Source: Excoecaria cochinchinensis (Eukaryota > Streptophyta > Magnoliopsida > Malpighiales > Euphorbiaceae). Taken from it: a stretch of DNA of 64,000 nucleotides. A program made the position numbers and the translations under genes. The stretch covers positions 6,783,001-6,847,000 of the forward strand of contig CANTUQ010000119.1 of the NCBI GenBank assembly GCA_947683425.1, in the 5' to 3' direction. Shown here in pieces: positions 11,619 through 22,636 of the stretch (its first letter is position 1; each line of letters opens with the position of its first letter). The notes beneath the pieces are model-generated. The model did not search any database and had not been told where the DNA came from. It saw only the letters and a list, made by a program, of their open reading frames with translations.

Positions 11619-11768
11619 TACTTCGACATTATGAATTACTTGGAAAACAATAAGTTTCCAGAGGAAGCTACTGAGAAAGACCAGAGGATGATCCGAAAAC
11701 TATCTGCTTAATTCATATCCTTAGAAGGGGTGCTGTACAAAAGACAGTCAGACGGGATTCAGCTCATG
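11619..11768 (+). pseudogene. int: T3 integrase, N-terminal piece left of K
   Basis: The frame YFDIMNYLENNKFPEE...GVLYKRQSDGIQLM continues that of aRH and is broken by TAA at 11710-11712. It stops at 11768, where the K LTR begins. The frame resumes at 21154 with (I)CLNEKEARKV, so K entered just upstream of the zinc-binding HHCC region. Confidence 0.85.
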
Positions 11769-12172
11769 TGTCACACCCCAACCTACACCAAGGAGACTTC
11801 CATACAGATTGGAGGAGAGGCCTCCCTGGATAGATAGGAGTGTCACACACCACTAGTACAAACATGCAAACATAATATAAATAGAGCGACATGTCGGAGA
11901 TAATTAAAATCTTTAATACAGAGAAGAATGATACTGAACAAAATATATACTTTATTAATATACCAAAAGAAGGTCTTTACATATTACATCAGATTACAAA
12001 AAGAACCAATTTACAGAAGCCCAAGATAAACTGTTCAAAAGGGCTATCAAAATTAATACATCCATTACAAAAAGAAAGGAAAGCCTATACTCTAAAACTT
12101 CAGAACTCTAATTGCGTTGGCCTTCCCGATGCAACACGCCCAACCCGAGGTAATCGAAAACCTTCCACACCT

Positions 12173-12606
12173 GCACGGATAAACACCCGTGCTAAGCGAA
12201 ATCGCTTAGTGGGGAAAACACAAAATGCATAACCGCCACTCACAGTGACGATGACAGAAAGCATATGATAACAATACAATTATGAGCAGGTAATCATACA
12301 TAGTTAATTCAGATATTGGCATTCACATTCAAGAATTCTTGTACAAAACACAATGACACCTGCTTAATCACAATGAGTGGATAACGAGTACATATAGATA
12401 CTTGAGAGTATCGATATCGTCACGTATACATATAGATACCCGAAGGTATTGAATCATTCTTTTTATTTTGTTTCCAAATTCTTATTACGTGGAATCTTGA
12501 GAAAGATTCAGACAGAGGGATCGCGAGGATCCAATCGTGGGACCTGATCAGGGTCCAAGTCGTACATATAGCTGCAGCAGCACATAACTCTATTAGGCAT
12601 GCCTAA
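12173..12606 (-). other. K left LTR: twin hairpin and hairpin string (predicted RNA structure)
   Basis: Inverted repeats on the plus strand: CACGG/CCGTG (12174-12191), CTAAGCG-AAAT-CGCTTAG (12192-12209), GATACT/AGTATC (12397-12412), GATACC-CGAA-GGTATT (12435-12450), GAATCT/AGATTC (12492-12509), GGATC-GCGAG-GATCC (12518-12532), GGACC-TGATCAG-GGTCC (12540-12556), GCTGCAGC (12571-12578), TTAGGC-AT-GCCTAA (12593-12606). In sense RNA the fourth is GAUACC-UUCG-GGUAU, a UUCG tetraloop. The order recurs in M and P, and partly in X and N. The right LTR has the same set at about 19227-19660. The role is unknown; RNA packaging, dimerisation or polyadenylation control are possible. Confidence 0.6.
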
Positions 12607-12759
12607 CTATCCACTTATCCGACACTAGCAGGTTATGCAAAATCTTATCACCTTTACATATATATTATTCGTGCAAAAAGATAATTAAAACTTAATAAAA
12701 ACTGCATGCAAAAGAAATTAAGTCATTAAGCAAAAAGAAGAAGAAATCAAATTTGGAAG

Positions 12760-13072
12760 TCACGTCTGTCGCGCTCGTGACGACTGTTGCGCTCGAGACA
12801 GAAGCCAAGCTACACTTCCCCGCCTCGTCTCGCGATCGCGAGAGATCTCGTGGTCGCGAGAGGACGTAGGGATTGCTCTTCTGTCGCGCTCGTGAGGCTT
12901 GTCGCGCTCGCGACAGAAGAGAACCTCGCACAAGTTCGGAGCTCGAGCACTCTGTCGCGCTCGCGACAGAGAGCTCCCGCGAGTTCTTTGGCGCGACATC
13001 TCTCGCGCCGGCGCGAGGGTTGAAACCTCCGCATTCTGTCGCACTCGCGACAGTGTCGCGATCGCGACAGAC
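12760..13072 (-). repeat. K left LTR: CpG-rich palindrome cluster
   Basis: Repeated short palindromes such as TCTCGCGATCGCGAGA (12829-12844), CTGTCGCGCTCGCGACAG (12952-12969) and TGTCGCGATCGCGACA (13054-13069), plus eroded copies, in an otherwise AT-rich LTR. The right-LTR cluster at 19817-20106 has more intact palindromes. The same core occurs in X, P and N. Confidence 0.85.
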
Positions 13073-14125
13073 ACGGGTTTTTCAACTCTTACGCCCAAAA
13101 TCTGCAGAATTCACACAAAATTCACATCCAAACTTCCAAAATTGATTCCAAACCTCAAAATCAAGCAACGCAAGCATCCACAACTCGTAATCATAAATAA
13201 AAACCCAGCTTTAACACCATTTATCTCAATCAAATCAAGTCAATTACATGTCCAATTCTAAGAATTTCCAAAACAGCAATTTTGACAACAATTATAACTA
13301 TTCACAGAATTTCCCATAAATCCTTCAACAATATTCATTCTTTCACATCACATATCACCCTAACTTCGATTCAAGTTATAACAACACAACTCATAATCCC
13401 AATCAAAACAAAAACACATTTATCAAACTCAAATCACAAAAATGCACAAAAAGATGAACAATCCCAAACCTTCTCTCCTTAGCTCCTAATCGCGAGCTCC
13501 GCTTCCGCTAGCGATTCCTTTTCCTTTATCAGGTCTAGGAGCCTCCTCTGAACCATAAACCCATAACAATCAAGATCAATTTTACAACTACCCAAACATA
13601 CATATATACTTATAAAACCTAGAGAAGAGAAAGAAATCTAAGACATCAATAACTCCCACTCACCTCTAAGCTTCAAAAATCCACAAGCTAATCAACTAAA
13701 TCTTCTCAAGGGAAAGAAGAGGAAGTAAGATCCGGCCAAGAAGAAGGAAAGAACAAGAAGAAAGAAGAAGAAAAGAAGAACGGCGTGAGGAAGAGAGGAA
13801 GAACGGGAAACAAGGGAAAATGACTGCATTTTCTCTTTCTCACTCACCAACCCATTAAATGCCCACTTATCCTCTTTGCCACATGTCATTCTCTCCTAAA
13901 ACACATGTCTCATATCACACCCTACTCCCATACCTTAACATACACATTAAACTATCCCTTATTCACACTTTATTGCCATACACCCACTTATACTATATCC
14001 TAACTCCTCTTCTCAAACTAATATACATAAATATAAATAATCCAATGAAACACATATATGTAACACATACAAATACACACATACAGACACGGACAGGCTC
14101 AAACTACCGGGGTGGTTTTGGGGTG

Positions 14126-15343
14126 TTACAATACTCCCCCACTTAACAGAATTTCGTCCTCGAAATTCATACCTGTTCCGAATAACTGAGGGTATTGTAA
14201 TCTCATAGCTTCCTCTGGTTCCCATGTAGATTCTTCAATACCATGATGCTGCCATAGAACTTTAACTAACGGTATCTTTTTATTCCGAAGCTGTCTGATT
14301 TCTCTATCCAAAATCCTCTTCGGTTCTTCATCAAAAGAAAAGTCTGACTGAATCCGAATATCTTGCACTGGTAACACATGCGAAGGATCTGACCGATATC
14401 TCCTGAGCATAGATACATGAAAAACATCATGTAATCTAGCTAACTCCATAGGCAAAGCTAATTGATATGCTACTGGACCTACTTTCCTTAGGATCTCATA
14501 CGGTCCAATAAAATGTGGACTTAACTTGCCTTTCTTTCCAAAACGGAGAACCTTACGCCATGGTGACACTTTCAAGAAAACTTTATCACCCACTTCATAC
14601 TGAATATCTTTGCGCTTCAGATTAGCATAAGAACGCTGTCGGTCCTTAGCTGCCTTCAAGTTCTGTTGCACAACCCTCACTTTCTCTTCGGTATCCCGTA
14701 CTATATCCGGACCAATCATAGCTTTTTCTGACAACTCAGTCCAACATACCGGTGTTCTACATTTCCGCCCATACAGTGCTTCATAAGGAGCCATACCAAT
14801 ACTTACTTGATAACTGTTATTATATGCGAATTCCATCAAAGACACATACCGATCCCAACTTCCTGAAAACTCTAAAGCACAACTTCGGAGCATATCTTCT
14901 AAAATCTGAATAACCCTCTCAGACTGACCATCAGTCTGTGGATGGAAAGCAGTACTGAAATTTAACCGTGTTCCCAAGGCTACCTGAAGTTCCTTCCAAA
15001 ACTTGGATGTAAAACGGGGATCTCTATCTGATACAATAGATAACGGAATTCCATGCAATCGGACTATCTCATCCACATAAAGTTCTGCCAACTTTTCCAT
15101 CGAGTAATCCAATCGCACTGGTAGAAAATGCGCAGACTTCGACAAACGATCCACTATAACCCATACAGAATCATGCTTACGCTGAGTCATAGGAAGACCA
15201 GATACAAAATCCATCGTGATGTCATCCCATTTCCATTGAGGAATGGGTAAGGGATGAAGCAATCCCGATGGCACTTGATGCTCGGTCTTCACTTGCTGAC
15301 AAGTAACACACTTTGAAACAAATTCTGTTATCTCTCTTTTCAT
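14126..15343 (-). pseudogene. int: K integrase core and chromodomain (C-terminal Pol)
   Basis: 405 codons in the same frame as the upstream ORF, separated by one TGA (15344-15346) after YYWWP, where related elements have Gly. The Cys pair of the HHCC motif is here (CVTCQQVK); the His pair is in the preceding ORF (EAHSSVFTMHPGG). Catalytic residues: Asp in DDITMDFVSGLP, Asp in IVSDRDPRF, Glu in DGQSERVIQILED. FIGPYEILRKVGPVAY is the GPY/F module. EEPKRILDREIRQLRNK, KVLWQHHG and ESTWEPEEAM form a chromodomain, which in this lineage guides integration to particular chromatin. The stop codon TAA (14128-14126) lies inside the LTR start TGTAAC, so the LTR supplies the terminator. Confidence 0.92.
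14131..14144 (-). other. K polypurine tract
   Basis: In sense orientation AAGTGGGGGAGTAT lies directly before the 3' LTR start TGTAAC. It overlaps the last codons of the integrase-chromodomain frame (LSGGVL). Confidence 0.85.
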
Positions 15344-18300
15344 TCATGGCCACCAATAGTATTGCTTTAAGTCTTGATACATCTTGTCTCCACCAGGATG
15401 CATAGTGAAAACTGAGGAGTGTGCTTCTTGCAACAATTTCCTTCTTAATTCACCCACCTTAGGTACACATAACCTATTACCGTGCCTCAACACTCCTTCA
15501 CTGTCTAATAAGTACTCAGACTGCTTGCCCTCTTTCACTGCTTGACAAACACGCTGAAGCACATGATCATCTAACTGAGCCTTTGCAATTTCTGATTTCA
15601 AACTTGGCTTAACTTTAAGTTGAGCAATTAGAGCACCTTCAGAATCAAATCTCCATCTGCCTCGACTAGCCAGTAACGCAGACAAAGACTTTCTACTAAG
15701 AGCATCCGCCACCACATTAGCTTTACCCGGATGATAGTCAATGATACAATCATAATCCTTGAAAAGTTCTAACCATCTCCGCTGTCTCAAATTCAACTCC
15801 CTCTGAGTTAACAAATACTTGAGACTCTTGTGATCGGTAAAGATTCTGCACGTCTCTCCATACAAGTAGTGTCGCCAAACTTTAAGCGCAAATACTATCG
15901 CTGCCAACTCCAAATCGTGAGTCGGGTAATTCCGCTCATGAGGCTTCAACTGTCTTGATGCATAAGCTACTACTTTATTCCCTTGCATCAGAACACAACC
16001 TAACCCAATTCCCGAAGCATCACTGTACATAGTGTATTCATTACCCGAAACTGGCTGTGTGAGCACAGGAGCTTTAACCAACAATTCCTTTAAACGATCA
16101 AAACTGGCTTGGCACTTTTCAGTCCATACAAACTTTACATCCTTCCTAAGTAACTTGGTTAAAGGAGATGCTATCACTGAAAACCCCTGAACAAATCGTC
16201 GATAATACCCTGCTAAACCCAGAAAACTTCTCACTTCTGGCACATTCTTCTGAGGCATCCAATTGACAATCGCTTCAATTTTGCTAGGATCAACACGTAC
16301 ACCTTCTGCTGATACCACATGTCCAAGGAAAGCTACTTCTTTCAACCAAAACTCGCACTTACTGAGTTTCGCATACAGCTGATGATCTCTTAACACTTGC
16401 AATACTAATCTAAGATGTTCCTCATGTTCTTTGCGGTCTCGAGAGTACACCAAAATGTCATCAATAAATACCACAACAAACTTGTCCAAATACGGTCGGA
16501 AAACTCGGTTCATCAGATCCATAAAGGCTGCAGGCGCGTTAGTCAAACCAAAGGGCATCACTAGAAATTCATAATGACCATAACGCGTCCGAAAAGCCGT
16601 CTTAGCCACATCTGCTTCCTTAACCCCTAACTGGTAATAGCCTGACCTCAAATCTATCTTAGAAAATACCCCAGCTCCTCTCAACTGATCAAAAAGGTCT
16701 TCAATCCTTGGCAATGGATACTTATTCTTAATAGTCACTTTATTAAGCTGTCGATAGTCAATGCACATCCGAAGGGTTCCATCTTTCTTCTTAACAAACA
16801 GCACTGGAGCACCCCACGGTGACACACTAGGCCGAATGAATCCTTTATCCAATAACTCTTGCAACTGACTCTTTAATTCCTTCAATTCCACTGGGGCCAT
16901 TCTGTAACGAGCCTTAGAAATCGGAGCTGTACCTGGAACAATCTCTACTGACAATTCAACTTCTCTCTCAGGAGGTAATCCCGGTAATTCTTCCGGAAAA
17001 ACATCTACAAAATCTCTTACAACCGGAATATCTTGAATCTTGACTTGACCTCTCCGAGAATCTAAAATCACAGCAAAAAATGCTTCACATCCTTTCCTGA
17101 TAAATCTTCTGGCTTTCATAGCTGAAACCACATTATGCAAAGAACTGCTTCCAATTCCCTTCACTACAACAGGCATTCGATCTTTATCCCTCAAAACCAT
17201 TACTTTCCTATGACAATCTACCACCGCATGGTGCTTATGCAACCAATCCATTCCCAGAATAATATCAAACTCATGGAATGGCAAACAAATCAGATCTACT
17301 ACAAACTCGGTACCCTGAATCTTTAAAGGACACTTTCGACATACACGATTAACCATAATACTCTGACCCAACGGACTGGATACACAAATCTCATATTCCA
17401 TCTTCTCCTCACTAACCAAACTATCCCACAACTTACCAGAACACACATAAGAATGGGTAGAGCCCGGGTCAATCAAAACATAAACTTCAGAATCAAGCAA
17501 AGAGAACTTACCGGCAATCACTTCAGGAGCATTCTGTTCCTCTCGAGCCTTCATAGCATAAGCCCTACCAGATGATGGCACAGGGCGATCTACTGATTCT
17601 GAGGCTTCTTTATCACGAGGCCGTCCACCTCGACCCCTTCCTCTACCCCGATTACGACTTCCCTGGGGTACATTAGATCCAGCTCGGCTCCCTTCCTGTT
17701 GTCCCGAAGAATCTCCAAATCGGTTCGGACAATTTACAAGTAAATGGTCCGTAGAGCCACATTTAAAACAACCTCCTGTTAACCACCGACATTCACCCCA
17801 ATGTTGTCTATTACAATGTGTACATCGGGGAGGACCATCTCCTCTAACTGAGCCCGCTCCCCTAGAAGAACCCTGTCTTCTCCCTCTAGGGGCCGGACTA
17901 GCTGTAGATTCATCAGCGAAGTTTCCTTGCGATTCCCTCGATCTCTTGCCTGAAGAAGAGCCACCTCTTGCAGACTTTCTTCTTTGAGCCTTTTCTCTCA
18001 ATATATTCTCAGAACGCTCCGCCCTCAAGGCTGCTTGTACTAACTGATAATACCTTACATTTGGAGCCGACATCAATGAAATTAACATTACCTTCAAAGA
18101 CTCATTCAAGCCTGCTTCAAAATGCTGACATCGAAACTCTTCTGTAAGGACCCTTGGCGGCGCATACTTACTAAGCTTATTGAACTCATCCTCATACTCA
18201 GCCACAGACATTGTTCTTTGCTTAAGAGTGAGAAACTGTGCCCACTTAGCATCCTTATAAGCTTTGGTCACATACCGGTTCTAGAATTCATCCTCAAAGA

Positions 18301-18715
18301 ACTCCCATGTTATCAGTTCAGGGACTTGCGGTTGACTAATCACCAACTTCCACCAATCATAGGCAGAACCTTGTAACAAAGACAAGGCACACTCCACTTC
18401 TTGCTCCGGCGGGCATCTTATCTCCTTAAGTACTCTGGATGTCTTTTCTAACCACATCTCTGCCTTGTTAGATTCATCTATACCAGTACCAAAGAAATCC
18501 TCTGCACCATGCTTTCTTAACCTTTCAATTGGGGCACTAGGCGCTGTTACCCTTTCAAGTACCCTTGTCATACTCTGAAGCATCGCTTCCATTGGTCCCA
18601 AAGGCACCTCAGGATAACCCCTAGGAGGTTGAGCCGGACCAGAAACTGAGGGATCCTGCTCTTGGGGATTCGCACTTTCCGCTGACTCCTCAAGCGATCC
18701 ACGAGCGGACTCCAT
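15344..18715 (-). pseudogene. gag-pol: K Gag, protease, reverse transcriptase, RNase H and integrase zinc domain
   Basis: Starts at ATG 18715 (MESARGSLEES). 144 codons of Gag run to TAG 18283-18281; the same frame continues as a 975-codon ORF from 18271. Gag core: CALSLLQGSAYDWWK and EYEDEFNKLSKYAP. Two zinc knuckles in the 975-residue part: CTHCNRQHWGEC (150-161) and CFKCGSTDHLLVNC (168-181). Protease loop VLIDPGSTHSYV near 265-276. RT: VKKKDGTLRMCIDYRQLN, SKIDLRSGYYQ, MPFGLTNAPAAF and active site FIDDILVYS. RNase H: YSDASGIGLGCVL and FTDHKSLKYL. It ends in the integrase HH motif. Only the TAG in Gag and the TGA at the end break the polyprotein, so K itself cannot now make complete Pol. Confidence 0.92.
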
Positions 18716-18822
18716 AACTACAAAACATAAACGCAGTACGCATCAGGCCAACACAATTCTAACAACTAACTAACACACTGAAACCCAGCAACATCTAAAC
18801 CAAAAGCTCTGATACCACCTAA
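18716..18822 (-). other. K leader with primer-binding site (18806-18817)
   Basis: In sense orientation TGGTATCAGAGC starts five bases after the 5' LTR end. It is complementary to the 3' end of initiator-Met tRNA, the usual primer of Tekay-type chromoviruses. About 90 bp of leader separate it from the Gag ATG. Confidence 0.95.
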
Positions 18823-21153
18823 TGTCACACCCCAACCTACACCAAGGAGACTTCCATACAGATTGGAGGAGAGGCCTCCCTGGATAGATAGGAGTGTCAC
18901 ACCCCACTAGTACAAACATGCAAACATAATATAAATAGAGCGACATGTCGGAGATAATTAAAATCTTTAATACAAAGAAGAATGATACTGAAAAAAATAT
19001 ATACTTTATTAATATACCAAAAGAAGGTCTTTACATATTACATCAGATTACAAAAAGAACCAATTTACAGAAGCCCAAGATACACTGTTCAAAAGGGCTA
19101 TCAAAATTAATACATCCATTACAAAAAGAAAGGAAAGCCTATACTCTAAAACTTCATAACTCTAATTGCGTTGGCCTTCCCGATGCGACACGCCCAACCC
19201 GAGGTAATCGAAAACCTTCCACACCTACACGGATAAACACCCGTGCTAAGCGAAATCGCTTAGTGGGGAAAACACAAAATGCATAACCGCCACTCACAGT
19301 GACGATGACAGAAAGCATATGATAACAATACAATTATGGGCATGTAATCATACATAGTTAATTCAGATATTGGCATTCACATTCAAGAATTCTTGTACAA
19401 AACACAATGACACCTGCTTAATCACAATGAGTGGATAACGAGTACATATAGATACTTAAGAGTATCGATATCGTCACATATACATATAGATACCCGAAGG
19501 TATCGAATCATTCTTTTTATTTTGTTTCCAAATTCTTATTACGTGGAATCTTGAGAAAGATTCAGACAGAGGGATCGCGAGGATCCAATCGTGGGACCTG
19601 ATCAGGGTCCAAGTCGTACATATAGCTGCAGCGGCACATAACTCTATTAGGCATGCCTAACTATCCACTTATCCGACACTAGCAGGTTATGCAAAATCTT
19701 ATCACCTTTACATATATATTATTCGTGCAAAAAGATAATCAAAACTTAATAAAAACTGCATGCAAAAGAAATTAAGTCATTAAGCAAAAAGAAGAAGAAA
19801 TCAAATTTGGAAGTCACGTCTGTCGCGCTCGCGACGACTGTCGCGCTCGCGACAGAAGCCAAGCTACACTTCCCCGCCTCGTCTCGCGATCGCGAGAGAT
19901 CTCGTGGTCACGAGAGGACGTAGGGATTGCTCTTCTGTCGCGCTCGCGACAGAAGAGAACCTCCCACAAGCTCGGACCTCGAGCACTCTGTCGCGCTCGC
20001 GACAGAGAGCTCCCGCGAGTTCTTTGGCGCGACATCTCTCGCGCCGGCACGAGGGTTGAAACCTCCGCATTCTGTCGCGCTCGCGACAGTGTCGTGATCG
20101 CGACAGACACGAGTTTTTCAACTCTTACACCCAAAATCTGCAGAATTCACACAAAATTCACATCCAAACTTCCAAAATTGATTCCAAACCTCAAAATAAA
20201 GCAACGCAAGCATCCACAACTCGTAATCATAAATAAAAACCCAGCTTTAACACAATTTATCTCAATCAAATCAAGTCAATTACATGTCCAATTCTAAGAA
20301 TTTCCAAAACAGCAATTTTGCCAACAATTATAACTATTCACAGAATTTCCCATAAATCCTTCAACAATATTCATTCTTTCACATCACATATCACCCTAAC
20401 TTCGATTCAAGTTATAACAACACAACTCATAATCCCAATCAAAACAAAAACACATTTATCAAATTCAAATCACAAAAATGCACAAAAAGATGAACAATCC
20501 CAAACCTTCTCTCCTTAGCTCCTAATCGCGAGCTCCGCTTCCGCTAGCGATTCCTTTTCCTTTATCAGGTCTAGGAGCCTCCTCTGAACCATAAACCCAT
20601 AACAATCAAGATCAATTTTACAACTACCCAAACATACATATATACTTATAAAACCTAGAGAAGAGAAAGAAATCTAAGACATCAATAACTCCCACTCACC
20701 TCTAAGCTTCAAAAATCCACAAGCTAATCAACTAAATCTTCTCAAGGGAAAGGAGAGGAAGTAAGATCCGGCCAAGAAGAAGGAAAGAACAAGAAGAAAG
20801 AAGAAGAAAAGAAGAACGGGCTGAGGAAGAGAGGAAGAACGGGAAACAAGGGAAAATGGCTGCATTTTCTCTTTCTCACTCACCAACCCATTAAATGCCC
20901 ACTTATCCTCTTTGCCACATGTCATTCTCTCCTTAAAACACATGTCTCATATCACACCCTACTCCCATACCTTAACATACACATTAAACTATCCCTTATT
21001 GACACTTTATTGCCATACACCCACTTATACTATATCCTAACTCCTCTTCTCAAACTAATATACATAAATATAAATAATCCAATGAAACACATATATGTAA
21101 CACATACAGACACGGACAGGCTCAAACTACCGGGGTGGTTTTGGGGTGTTACA
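18823..21153 (-). repeat. K 5' LTR (right on + strand), 2331 bp
   Basis: Almost identical to 11769-14130. It carries the same twin hairpin (CTAAGCGAAATCGCTTAG at 19246-19263), hairpin string (to about 19660) and palindrome cluster (19817-20106). Differences from the left LTR include restored CpG palindromes, one palindrome unit fewer and a shorter CACATACA stretch near the right end. Confidence 0.92.
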
Positions 21154-22248
21154 ATATGCTTGAATGAAAAAGAAGCACGCAAAGTGATAGAGGAAACCCA
21201 TGCAGGCGTCTGTGGGGCTCACATGAATGGTTTGACCTTGGCTAAGAAGATCGTGAGACAAGGCTTCTATTGGCTTGCAATGGATAATGACTGCTCGAAA
21301 TATGTTAAGCAATGCCAGTTGTGCCAACAATATGCAGACTTGAGACACCTGCCAGTATCAGAGCTACATAACCTGACATCACCTTGGCCTTTCGCTGCTT
21401 GGGGGATAGATATCATTGGAGAGATTCGCCCTACGGCATCCAATGGGCACAGATACATCATAGTCGCAATTGACTATTTTACCAAATGGGTAGAGGCAAA
21501 ATCCTTCAAAAAGATTGACGCAAGGGATATGGCCAAGTTCATAGAAAGGAATCTGATCTGCAGATATAGCCTCCCTCATCACATAGTGTCTGATAATGGG
21601 GTGCAGTTCATGGGGGAAACCAGGAAGCTCCTCGAGAAGTATGGTGTCGAACATCATAAATCCTCTCCCTACCGACCACAAGCGAATGGGGCAGTAGAGG
21701 CTGCTAATAAAAATATGAAGAAGATCCTGTCCAAGATGGTCCAAACCTACAAAGACTGGGCTGAAAAGTTACCTTTCGCCCTGTGGGGATATAGAACAAC
21801 GGTAAGGACGTCTACAGGCACTACACCATTTTCCCTAGTATACGGAACGGAAGCAGTATTACCAGTTGAGATAGAGCTAAAATCACTGAGGGTAGTCATG
21901 GAAGCCCAAGTTCCGGAGGCCGAATGGGCGAGGCAGAGGCTACAGCGCTTAAACTTACTGGACGAGAGTAGGCTGAAAGCTTATTATCATAACAAGATTT
22001 ACCAGAAGAGATTGGCCAGGACTTTCGGGAAAAAGGTGAGAAAGCATCCGCTGAAAGAAGGGGACTTGGTGTTCAAGCAGATGAGGCCAGGCATACCAGA
22101 TATCAGAGGGAAATTCAGACTAACCTGGGAGGGGCCGTATATCCTTAAAAAGCTACTGTCCAAAGGAGCTGCAATCTTGTCGGATGGTGATGGAAATGAA
22201 TTAAAAGAACCGATCAACATCGACAGACTCAAAAGGTTCCATGGCTAA
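21154..22248 (+). pseudogene. int: T3 integrase, main part right of K
   Basis: 365 codons are open from the K border to TAA. HHCC zinc domain: ETHAGVCGAH and CSKYVKQCQLC. Catalytic core: Asp in WGIDIIGEI, Asp in HHIVSDNGVQF, Glu in PQANGAVEAANKN, so the DDE set is present. A C-terminal module with LTWEGPYILKKL (GPY/F type) follows, and the protein ends RLKRFHG. No chromodomain follows, as expected for Tat. This half alone is intact. The ORF runs on upstream into the K LTR, but that part is foreign sequence read by chance. Confidence 0.85.
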
Positions 22249-22636
22249 AGACCAAAATAAAAAGAAGAGAATAAAATGCCCTGCAGGTCGAAAACCGAAA
22301 AAAGGAGGCCGTGCTAAAATTGGGCGCCTCGACAAGGTGAAAACCGAAAAAAGGCATCCTGTGCAAAAATTAGAGGCATGAGAGAAAATATCCGATAATG
22401 AAAACCCGAGAGGGCCGATTGGTAACAGGGGTTGATGCTGTTAAAATTTGTTTTCATGTACTAACAGCGCGTAAGCGGCTAAGTAAATGTCAAAACTGAT
22501 CATGTATGCTGAAATTATATGGAAATGTACACAATTTCGTGAAATAGAGTGAATATTATTCTTTTCATTTTTGTCATTTTCTAGTTCTGCATTAAAAAGA
22601 AATGTAGCACCAAAGGAAATACATATGGAAGCTAAG
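22249..22636 (+). other. T3 spacer after integrase, no gene
   Basis: 22260-22420 contains repeated GTGAAAACCGAAAAAAGG-like words (22290, 22340), a pattern common after integrase in Tat elements. The rest, to 22636, is the 3' flank of the antisense gene. No coding potential seen. Confidence 0.6.

Larger units (their letters stand above)
11769..14130 (-). repeat. K 3' LTR (left on + strand), 2362 bp
   Basis: On the plus strand TGTCACACCCCAACC...GGGTGTTACA; in sense orientation TGTAACACCCC...GTGTGACA. It holds, from left to right, the twin hairpin (12173-12209), the hairpin string (12397-12606), the GC palindromes (about 12760-13072) and an A/T-rich remainder. The pure ORFs listed by simple translation here are AT-rich noise. 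Compared with the right LTR, several palindrome CpGs are changed and one extra palindrome half-unit is present (12880-12915). Confidence 0.92.
11769..21153 (-). mobile_element. K: nearly intact Tekay/Del-type chromovirus, minus strand
   Basis: Full length, 9385 bp, with two LTRs (11769-14130 and 18823-21153), PBS, Gag-Pol with chromodomain and polypurine tract. The LTRs are almost identical by eye apart from C/T changes in CpG-rich palindromes and small length differences, so the insertion is fairly recent. Flanking 5-mers are TCATG (11764-11768) and ATATG (21154-21158), which share three of five positions. That is a poor target duplication, but the T3 integrase frame resumes properly across the element. 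Gag-Pol is one frame with only two stops. Confidence 0.92.

Noticed and set aside
12692..13261. Arg/Ser-rich ORFs over the TGTCGCG palindromes (also 19814-20297, 55704-56304)
   Set aside because: They are readings of palindromic CpG repeats on both strands; the R-S-R-Q and S-R-A-R strings follow from the repeat, with no sign of coding selection.
11764..21158. Perfect 5-bp target duplication for K
   Set aside because: TCATG and ATATG match at only three positions, so I do not claim a perfect duplication; the borders rest on LTR ends and the resumed integrase frame.
21010..22248. A 412-codon ORF read as one protein
   Set aside because: The first 48 codons are the AT-rich end of the K LTR; only 21154-22248 is integrase. 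The joint frame is a by-product of the insertion.
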